From positions 1-64,000 of IMG/VR virus record IMGVR_UViG_3300005841_000034: DNA of 64,000 bases. One strand, written 5' to 3'. This document shows positions 58,685 to 64,000 of this stretch, in pieces; position 1 is the stretch's first letter; each line of letters starts with the position of its first letter. The notes beneath the pieces are model-generated. The model did no database searches, had not been told where the DNA came from, and saw nothing but the letters and a program-made list of their open reading frames with translations. The stretch is from a virus. Both the position numbers and the translations under genes were made by a program.

Positions 58685-59535
58685 TAGCCGTTAAGTTTGA
58701 GTTTAATTTTTGTTGGATCTTTTTCTTTTTGAGCTGTAGACATTTTTTGAACAAGCCGTTGCCACTCCTTAACGGTACTCAAGTCTGTTAAAGAACGAGT
58801 AATTAACCAGTCGTCTTTTTTAATAAACTCTATTATTTTATCCCAACTTGCCAGCACATCAGGCATTTTACCATTTAGAATTTCTGATTTTTTAAATTTT
58901 TTCATACCTCCAATATGATAAGCTATTTGCAAGGCGGCTGAATAATCGGTCTCTTTGTCGAAGAAATACCCCGGATTTTTATCGGTAAATCTTCTTACCA
59001 TTTCGACTACTAAATACATAAAAACGTTTTTTTCATTTTCGGCAATCTTTATACTATTCTTACTCTCTAATTGATCTATAATCCTTAATAGATCTTCATT
59101 TTCAACTTCAGGGTTTGCTGCTGGTTTTGCTAGGGCAAATTTTACTAATTTTTCTTTCGTTATGGCCCCCCCCTTACTACCTGACTTAGAACGAGTTAAA
59201 CTAATTTCACCATCCCTTACCATACGTTTTTGAACTAAATAATCCCCCTCAATAAATAGGCATTTTTCGGCTAAAAGTTCCCCAAGTGCAAGCAAAATAG
59301 TATCAAGCGGGTAAGGAAAGTGCCTAGCAAGTTTAGCAGCAAAATCCTGAATTTGCTGCCCGGTTTGCTTATCTTTTTGCCTAAGCAAAATAGTCCCATA
59401 TGGGTCTGACTTGTGCATAACGCACATAATTCTTATATATACTCCCGTTGCTGCCGCCGAACATTCCATTAGTTTTTCATCTGTTAGAAAATCCTGAATA
59501 TACAAAGGCAGATATGGTTGATCCCTTAAAGCCAT
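58684..59535 (-). CDS. Replication initiator or helicase-loader-like protein
   Basis: 283 residues. The N-terminal RDQPYLPLYIQDFLTDEKLMECSAAATGVYIRIMCVMH (about 4-41) resembles the winged-helix domain of DUF1376/replisome-organiser proteins. A basic linker (SGSKGGAITKEK) and a helical C-terminus follow. Immediate linkage to dnaB supports a role in origin binding or helicase loading. No ATPase motif is present. Confidence 0.7.
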   Translation of the reverse strand: MALRDQPYLPLYIQDFLTDEKLMECSAAATGVYIRIMCVMHKSDPYGTILLRQKDKQTGQQIQDFAAKLARHFPYPLDTILLALGELLAEKCLFIEGDYLVQKRMVRDGEISLTRSKSGSKGGAITKEKLVKFALAKPAANPEVENEDLLRIIDQLESKNSIKIAENEKNVFMYLVVEMVRRFTDKNPGYFFDKETDYSAALQIAYHIGGMKKFKKSEILNGKMPDVLASWDKIIEFIKKDDWLITRSLTDLSTVKEWQRLVQKMSTAQKEKDPTKIKLKLNG

Positions 59536-59852
59536 TGAGTATTATATTTAGGTTGTATGGACTTGATTAATTCCTTCTCAATAGCCTTAAAATTCTCTTT
59601 TTCTAAAAAAAAGAATTGGATGTAGTTGTATGTTTTTTTTAATGCTCTAAGAACTTCATGTTTTCCATATCTTATCTGTAAATTATTTGAACTTCCCACA
59701 TATAAAATGTTATGTATTACACTCTTGTCAAAAAGGGTTATATCCGTATGAACTAAAAGATAAACGCCTGAAGCGGCCGGAGGAAGTTTAAAATTTCTAT
59801 CATACGTATTTAGAGTAAACCATTCTTCTGGATTAAATTCAAATTTGGCCAT
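59526..59852 (-). CDS. GIY-YIG nuclease-family protein
   Basis: 108 residues: GVYLLVHTD (29-37) and ILYVGSSNNLQIRYGKH (about 49-65) form the GIY-YIG signature. A glutamate in FKAIEKELIKSIQPKYNTQ is the likely metal ligand. No added DNA-binding domain is present, so it is a minimal enzyme, perhaps for repair or degradation of host DNA. Overlaps the loader gene by 10 bases. The structured intergenic region precedes it. Confidence 0.75.
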   Translation of the reverse strand: MAKFEFNPEEWFTLNTYDRNFKLPPAASGVYLLVHTDITLFDKSVIHNILYVGSSNNLQIRYGKHEVLRALKKTYNYIQFFFLEKENFKAIEKELIKSIQPKYNTQWL

Positions 59853-59870
59853 TCTAATTGGTTATTGGGC

Positions 59871-60072
59871 AAAAAAACGCCCCTGAAAAGGGCTGTGTCG
59901 GCAGCGCACTTTAAAGAGGCGAGAAGGTTTTTACTTTCTTCTAAAAGGAAACCTCATATCAGATCGTCCGACAACGAAAGTGTTATGAGGTTGTAGTAAA
60001 TCATATACACTAAACTATGAATGATCCTTATCATGGCAAAATCTATTTTAAATACTTGCCTGTAATCAAGAA
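59871..60072 (-). ncRNA. Structured gene-free region with terminator
   Basis: On the minus strand a 9-bp stem (AACCTCATA at 59992-59984 with TATGAGGTT at 59958-59950) encloses TTGTCGG, which can pair with CCGACA further on. GCCC...GGGGC with seven T (59893-59871) follows as a terminator. A 26-codon open frame (60034-59954) exists but overlaps the stem. This could be a small RNA or an attenuator for the GIY-YIG gene at 59852. Not a recognised family. Confidence 0.45.
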
Positions 60073-60465
60073 TTAAAGGATATCCTGCCACTCCATAAGT
60101 TCTCCTCCTATATAATCGGAATCTGTCTTTGATTCATACTTATCACATTCTAAAGGCATACGTATGGTATCGGGTTCAGTTACAACAGGATGACGCTTTC
60201 TTTCTGCTATATAAGAGTACATTTTTTGCCCGGTTAGCTGGCAGGTAAAAGTGGTGCGGGTTCCGGTGAACTTTATTTCATCCTTGCATCCTTCATATTC
60301 CTCCTTCCCTTGGACTAAATTTTTACACATTTGGAAACATAGGTGATTATTCGCCGGGTTCTGGCTGCAATACTTTTCGTGTCGGGTAGCATCTCCTTTT
60401 CGGAAATGTTTCTTTCCACAATAGTCGCATTTATGTACTGTATAATTTGGTAGAGGGGTAGGCAT
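60073..60465 (-). CDS. Zinc-finger-containing protein, 130 aa
   Basis: A C2H2-like finger opens the protein (CDYCGKKHFRKGDATRHEKYC, about 13-33). Further cysteines follow (C43, C47, C59, C75). Probably two zinc sites and nucleic-acid or protein binding. The C-terminus is acidic. No specific family recognised. Confidence 0.65.
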   Translation of the reverse strand: MPTPLPNYTVHKCDYCGKKHFRKGDATRHEKYCSQNPANNHLCFQMCKNLVQGKEEYEGCKDEIKFTGTRTTFTCQLTGQKMYSYIAERKRHPVVTEPDTIRMPLECDKYESKTDSDYIGGELMEWQDIL

Positions 60466-60484
60466 AAGTATTTATTTTATATGG

Positions 60485-60991
60485 TTAAATATTTAGCCAT
60501 TCCGGACGGGATAAGGTTTGTCTTTTTTCTCTTAGTTTTTTGTATTCACTTTCTTTTAATAAGCAACTTCCTGCATCGTCCCAAATGCGTTGTTTTGTAA
60601 AGTCATCTTCCGGGAGCTTAATTCCGTACTCCGATAGCCATTCTGGTATAAGGTCGTAACTCCACCATGTCGCTCCATTAAGGTATTCATTAATTAGTTT
60701 CCTGTTAGTGGCATCAGAAGTTTTAACCCCATCATACAAGGTAAAATTCGCAGCAACATTTCCATAATCAATGTCATATCCTTTGTATTTTACAAGGAGC
60801 CAATTACCGGAGGGGCTATCGGGGGCCATATTTACAAACATAGTATGGCCGTCTTCTGTTCTTAGTGACTCCCATTTTGCCGTATGCTTTCGTGTGCAAA
60901 CTATAATTGGATGATAGGGCGCATTGTGGTGTTTGGATTTGGGGCCACGAACTATTAAGTATAGGCTTCTGGCAGTTATTAATTTAGTCAT
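60485..60991 (-). CDS. Hypothetical protein, 168 aa
   Basis: A basic beta-rich N-terminus (SLYLIVRGPKSKHHNAPYHPIIVCTRKH) is followed by mixed regions and a basic C-terminal helix (YKKLREKRQTLSRPEWLNI). Likely cytoplasmic. Not recognised. Confidence 0.6.
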   Translation of the reverse strand: MTKLITARSLYLIVRGPKSKHHNAPYHPIIVCTRKHTAKWESLRTEDGHTMFVNMAPDSPSGNWLLVKYKGYDIDYGNVAANFTLYDGVKTSDATNRKLINEYLNGATWWSYDLIPEWLSEYGIKLPEDDFTKQRIWDDAGSCLLKESEYKKLREKRQTLSRPEWLNI

Positions 60992-60994
60992 ATG

Positions 60995-61426
60995 TTATTT
61001 TATAGGGTTAAGTAATTCAGGATTGTCGTGGATATTTCCAATTACGACCCATTGATCTTTATCTATTATAATATCGTTATTAAACCAGTACGTTTTTATA
61101 ATATCCATACTGGTATTTAAACAAGCACCAAATGATGCCGATTCTGTATTAAATCCAACCAAAAGATTACTTGCGAAAGCACCCATAATAATATCCCCAC
61201 TATATATTTTTAAACCATTTTTGTCACTTAACCCTATGTATTGCCCTACTGATCCTTGTATTACTTCATAATATTCATTTTTGGGCTCCCAAAGATTTAC
61301 TGAAGCGTCAGTACACTCCAGCACCCAAAAGCTAATGAAAGTACTTTTATCATATTCTATACTAAGACTTCCGTAAATCCATTCTCCATTGTCTTTTCTT
61401 TTACCACGGAATAAAATTTCACGCAT
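60995..61426 (-). CDS. YopX family protein
   Basis: 143 residues matching the YopX fold: REILFRGKRKDNGEWIYGSL at the start, VIQGSVGQYIGLSDKNGLKIYSGDII in the middle and VIGNIHDNPELL at the end. YopX proteins (PF09643) are widespread in phages and form beta barrels; their function is unknown. Confidence 0.9.
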   Translation of the reverse strand: MREILFRGKRKDNGEWIYGSLSIEYDKSTFISFWVLECTDASVNLWEPKNEYYEVIQGSVGQYIGLSDKNGLKIYSGDIIMGAFASNLLVGFNTESASFGACLNTSMDIIKTYWFNNDIIIDKDQWVVIGNIHDNPELLNPIK

Positions 61427-61457
61427 ATAATTTTTTATTTAATAGGGGTTAATAGAG

Positions 61458-61715
61458 TTAAATCAATGGGGCTACCACGTTAAAAGTTACGCAATAACCA
61501 AGATTACCATCTGCTGCCTTTTTAATTGGATAAAGCTCGTCCATAAGAATATAGTAAACGATTTTGGGTAATCCTTTCCACTTAGTTTTATCTACGAACT
61601 CTTTAAATAAAACATGTTTTGGCGTGGCATCATTGGCTGGTGTGTAATATTGCTCTATAGCTACGTCCCTTTTAGCCATTTCTATAACATCTGGACTTAA
61701 ATTTAATGCTTGCAT
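61458..61715 (-). CDS. Hypothetical protein, 85 aa
   Basis: The start ATG 61715 (MQALNLSPDVIEMAKRDVAIEQYY) follows the upstream stop by one base, preferred over an in-frame start at 61760 inside that gene. It has helical and hydrophobic stretches but no clear membrane segment. No family recognised. Confidence 0.6.
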   Translation of the reverse strand: MQALNLSPDVIEMAKRDVAIEQYYTPANDATPKHVLFKEFVDKTKWKGLPKIVYYILMDELYPIKKAADGNLGYCVTFNVVAPLI

Positions 61716-61716
61716 A

Positions 61717-62085
61717 TTAAAATAGTTGAGTTTGTTTGATGATTTGTTTTGAATAATCACTAACTGATTTTCCCGGTAAAGCCTTTTCCACTACTGTTTC
61801 ACTAGACTGTCCGGGTTGGGTGAGTTTCCATGTATAGCCCATAGATCCAGAAGACATTAAACGCTTAGTTCCGGGACGGTAGATTAATTCCATGCGGGCC
61901 ATTTCTGAAACTCTTTTCCAAATTTTAGCATGGGGCACCCGGAGGGCGTCTGCGATCTGCTCTGTAGTACCTTCATCTATTTGAGATAAGGCAAATAGTA
62001 TATCCTTGTAGGTTTGACGAAGTTGTTCGGGTTGGAGAGCTTTGTAAGCCTCCTGCGATGTTTCAATTAGTGGTCTTTTAGCCAT
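61717..62085 (-). CDS. Winged-helix DNA-binding protein, 122 aa
   Basis: Start chosen at ATG 62085 (MAKRPLIETSQEAYKALQPEQL). A winged helix is visible: TYKDILFALSQIDEGTTEQIADALRVPHAKIWKRVSEMARMELIYRPG. It probably regulates transcription or replication. The C-terminal tail is polar. Confidence 0.65.
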   Translation of the reverse strand: MAKRPLIETSQEAYKALQPEQLRQTYKDILFALSQIDEGTTEQIADALRVPHAKIWKRVSEMARMELIYRPGTKRLMSSGSMGYTWKLTQPGQSSETVVEKALPGKSVSDYSKQIIKQTQLF

Positions 62086-62264
62086 GTGTTTAAAGTATAA
62101 GAAGTTTCTGAAGGCTGATTTTCGTTCGTCCACCTAACTAAAAACCCTGTTAAGGACTTCCATCCCATTTCTTCCTTTGCCTTAAATAAGGCCCGCTCAA
62201 GTCGCATATATTCAGGCTCACTACTTATTAGAACGTTTTTTTGTTTGGGTTTTATTTTTGCCAT
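62067..62264 (-). CDS. Hypothetical protein, 65 aa
   Basis: A helical basic protein (MRLERALFKAKEEMGWKSLTGFLVRWTNENQPSETSY), with overlaps of 19 and 44 bases with its neighbours. The KSLTGFLVRWTNENQ stretch resembles half of a small DNA-binding domain. Not recognised. Confidence 0.5.
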   Translation of the reverse strand: MAKIKPKQKNVLISSEPEYMRLERALFKAKEEMGWKSLTGFLVRWTNENQPSETSYTLNTWLKDH

Positions 62265-62568
62265 TTGGTTTCTTTTTTAACTCAATTAATCCTTGTTTGT
62301 AGATATCTTTGGCAGAATCGGAAACATATTCAGGGGCGCAAATAGCGAAGCAAACGGATGGTGTTTCCCTAAAGGCCAAATCCCTAACGTCTCCTTTTCT
62401 AACCCACGCATCAGCGGCGAATCCGAAGCTAACCGACTTTTGATTTTTCTTTTCGTTGGCTGTTACGGAACCTACCATATCCATTGTCATAAACACATAA
62501 TCAGTTGGCTTTATATTGTTTTGTACCCATTTAAGGAATTCCTTTTTCTTGTAGATAATTGTTGACAT
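62221..62568 (-). CDS. Hypothetical protein, 115 aa
   Basis: The ATG at 62568 (MSTIIYKKKEFLKWVQNNIKP) comes right after the stop of a tiny membrane gene. It has a central alpha/beta core (DYVFMTMDMVGSVT, VCFAICAPEYVSDS) and a lysine-rich C-terminus (KKKPNGKNKTQTKKRSNK) suited to nucleic-acid contact. No family recognised. Confidence 0.6.
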   Translation of the reverse strand: MSTIIYKKKEFLKWVQNNIKPTDYVFMTMDMVGSVTANEKKNQKSVSFGFAADAWVRKGDVRDLAFRETPSVCFAICAPEYVSDSAKDIYKQGLIELKKKPNGKNKTQTKKRSNK

Positions 62569-62569
62569 A

Positions 62570-62671
62570 TCAATTACATTTACAGATTGCAAAACATATT
62601 ATTACCATGAGAAATATTAAAAAGAAGTTCTCATCAAGGAATTGAAAAAAAGTCATTTTATCTTTTGCCAT
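62570..62671 (-). CDS. Tiny membrane protein, 33 aa
   Basis: MAKDKMTFFQFLDENFFLIFLMVIICFAICKCN has one C-terminal membrane segment with two cysteines near its end. The stop and the next start are one base apart (TGATATG). It fits the gap between two genes exactly. Confidence 0.5.
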   Translation of the reverse strand: MAKDKMTFFQFLDENFFLIFLMVIICFAICKCN

Positions 62672-62686
62672 TAGGAGTAGTATTAT

Positions 62687-62905
62687 TTATGGTTCATTTA
62701 ATTTGGCTGCTTCCATAGCGCGAAACAATGTGGCAACAGCAACCTTTACAGCTGTTGGGGCATTCCCTCCGGAAGTAGATACACGAAAGTTTAATCTCAC
62801 ATTAGATGATTTATCAATAAGATTAAAATAATAGTCCCCATTACCACCCACTTCCATCCACATTCTTATATCGCGTATATCTTCGTCGTCTGTTTTTAGT
62901 GCCAT
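62687..62905 (-). CDS. Hypothetical protein, 72 aa
   Basis: DIRMWMEVGGNGDYYFNLIDKSSNVRLNFRVSTSGGNAPTAVKVAVATLFRAME: a strand-strand-helix small domain, probably soluble. The pattern is frequent in Bacteroidota phages. Function unknown. Confidence 0.6.
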   Translation of the reverse strand: MALKTDDEDIRDIRMWMEVGGNGDYYFNLIDKSSNVRLNFRVSTSGGNAPTAVKVAVATLFRAMEAAKLNEP

Positions 62906-62919
62906 TAAGAGTTGTATTA

Positions 62920-63156
62920 TTAATCAGTGAGTGAATCTAATTCAAAGTTTTCCAATTCTTTCCAGCCATCTTCGCCTTCCTGATAACTACAAGCCAGAGT
63001 TACCAATACATTTCGTAAATCGTCTAAACACTCTTCAATATCATCTTTATAAACAATATAATTTCTGTCCTCATTCAACCCGGATTTTAATTGATAAATT
63101 AATTCATTGTAGGATTTAATAGCTATTTTACGTAAGCCATCCATTGATACTGTCAT
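62920..63156 (-). CDS. Hypothetical protein, 78 aa
   Basis: An acidic, helical small protein (KIAIKSYNELIYQLKSG, IEECLDDLRNVLVTLACSYQEGEDG). No recognised family. Spaced 14 bases from its downstream neighbour. Confidence 0.55.
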   Translation of the reverse strand: MTVSMDGLRKIAIKSYNELIYQLKSGLNEDRNYIVYKDDIEECLDDLRNVLVTLACSYQEGEDGWKELENFELDSLTD

Positions 63157-63179
63157 ATCTTTATTTATTGAGGTGGAAG

Positions 63180-63665
63180 TTAATCGTATGTCATTGTTGA
63201 TGCCTTTTTAGCATATGTCTTTTGCCAACATTCATCACAGTAAACACCAGCAAATATTGACTGTCTTTTTATATGCTGGTAATGTTGCTTGCTCTTGCAA
63301 GAAGAGCATTCTACTTTACCTTCATGCCAATTAATAGATATTTCCTCTAATCTATTATAGTTTTGTGGCGTGAGTACATCCTTTTCTTTTTCAAGACAAG
63401 GTTGTATAATGGTTCCCAACGCTATGTGGCCTCCTACATCCCACACACTTATCACAAACGACTTACCCGAATAATGGATAGAAAAGGCTACCCATTGCCC
63501 ATAGATATTTGACCAAACTTTAGAATCACTATCATAAATATATCCTGTGGCATTCTTTAAATATTGCCATATCCTTTTCAATTCTCCCTCCCTATTATTT
63601 GAATCAAAATACCAAAGAGGTTTAGCAGTTATCTGTGTTTGTTGAAACTCAAGTATAGGAACCAT
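63180..63665 (-). CDS. Zinc-ribbon protein, 161 aa
   Basis: Its N-terminal two thirds is a beta-rich domain (SNIYGQWVAFSIHYSGKSFVISVWDVG). The C-terminus has a zinc ribbon: CSSC (CKSKQHYQH) and CDEC, about residues 119-146, possibly for nucleic-acid binding. Function unknown. Confidence 0.6.
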   Translation of the reverse strand: MVPILEFQQTQITAKPLWYFDSNNREGELKRIWQYLKNATGYIYDSDSKVWSNIYGQWVAFSIHYSGKSFVISVWDVGGHIALGTIIQPCLEKEKDVLTPQNYNRLEEISINWHEGKVECSSCKSKQHYQHIKRQSIFAGVYCDECWQKTYAKKASTMTYD

Positions 63666-63829
63666 ATATAGTATTTAAACCTTTGTTTTAAAAGTTAACC
63701 TCCCTGAACTGCCATTTAAAAAATAAGTATCCTCAATTACAATACATTTTTTAATTCTTATTCAAGGAGGGGTGCTACCTCATATTATACCGCTCGGTTG
63801 CCACGCGGTGTTTGCTGCAACAAAGAACT
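63666..63829. other. Gene-free spacer with small inverted repeats
   Basis: No gene of convincing length is seen. On the minus strand, interleaved 5-base repeats (GTTGC/GCAAC and ACCGC/GCGGT near 63792-63821) and a GAGG/CCTC pair (63768-63782) suggest some RNA structure in the leader of the gene at 63665. No consensus promoter was found. Confidence 0.3.
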
Positions 63830-64000
63830 TTATATTTTCGAGATTTCTTCTTTAACAGATTCCCAATATTTAGTTTCAGTTATTATGTATATGGGATAAA
63901 TGCCCATACTTAATTCAAGTGTTGCCAATATTTCTTGTACACAAATAAGGGCGCATTGTTTAGCATCTTCTATTACATGGCTTTCGTCTCTTGCTGTATC
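63830..64000 (-). CDS. Hypothetical protein, C-terminal part, cut by window edge
   Basis: The last 56 residues of a gene that starts beyond 64000: DTARDESHVIEDAKQCALICVQEIL, then ELSMGIYPIYIITETKYWESVKEEISKI. The ending YW-x-x-V-K-x-E-I is common to a conserved phage protein of unknown function in which a helix precedes a short strand. It shows the genome continues to the right. Confidence 0.65.
   Translation of the reverse strand, partial: DTARDESHVIEDAKQCALICVQEILATLELSMGIYPIYIITETKYWESVKEEISKI

Noticed and set aside
59954-60034. 26-codon open frame on the minus strand
   Set aside because: Too short, hydrophobic without clear signal, and it overlaps the stem of the structured region.
63666-63829. 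Possible tRNA or tRNA-like element
   Set aside because: No acceptor, anticodon and T-arm arrangement with a TTCGA-type loop could be built. No tRNA was found elsewhere by eye; a tRNA search program would decide.

Overview
This window is most of a tailed-phage genome infecting a member of the Bacteroidota, probably with a short (podovirus-type) tail. The host call rests on three things seen in the sequence. Promoters match the Bacteroidota -33 TTTG / -7 TAnnTTTG pattern. Shine-Dalgarno sites are almost absent. Many small secreted or lipoprotein genes have typical Bacteroidota signal sequences. Portal, ring, nozzle and capsid genes resemble those of crAss-like and related Bacteroidota podoviruses, but I cannot place it in a family. 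Position 1 looks like a true contig end, because a G-rich tract without C sits there. The right edge cuts a gene, so the genome continues beyond 64 kb.

Layout. (1) 168-9285, plus strand: a dense array of about 29 small genes, probably early. It includes DNA-binding proteins, a GIY-YIG nuclease, a C5 cytosine methyltransferase, zinc-binding and membrane peptides, and at the end an ECF-type sigma factor, closed by a strong terminator. (2) 9369-15908, nearly all minus: lysis and host-interaction genes, with endolysin, spanin-like candidates, small membrane proteins and an adenine methyltransferase. One plus-strand gene (14333) has its own promoter and a hairpin leader. (3) 15921-23635, minus: adsorption, with a clan GH-A glycoside hydrolase, a 1352-residue fibre carrying an SGNH esterase domain, an Ig-like protein and a tail protein. 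(4) 23678-46290, minus: virion assembly. In transcription order this is portal, possible small terminase, TerL, scaffold, major capsid, adaptor/ring proteins, nozzle, GNAT-like protein and three ejection-type proteins, an order very like T7 genes 11-16. (5) 46322-48745, minus: a chaperonin cassette with GroEL, GroES and a second protein that looks like two GroES folds in tandem. (6) 50154-53495: a four-gene glycosyltransferase/methyltransferase cassette. (7) 53884-64000: replication and small early-type genes, with DnaB helicase, a probable helicase loader, exonuclease, Dam methylase, YopX and ASCH proteins, GIY-YIG, and two structured non-coding stretches.

How it may work together: the left plus-strand genes probably act first and end with a sigma factor that could redirect host polymerase to minus-strand genes. 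The chaperonin cassette lies directly upstream of portal and capsid genes, so it is likely made with them and may fold one of them. The fibre esterase and the adjacent glycosidase suggest stepwise degradation of an acetylated surface polysaccharide during entry. Three DNA methyltransferases suggest defence against restriction. No integrase, repressor module, CRISPR array or recognisable tRNA gene was seen by eye.

Gene starts were chosen using overlaps: most minus-strand genes join as ATGA or TAATG, which also exposed several genes under 60 codons.
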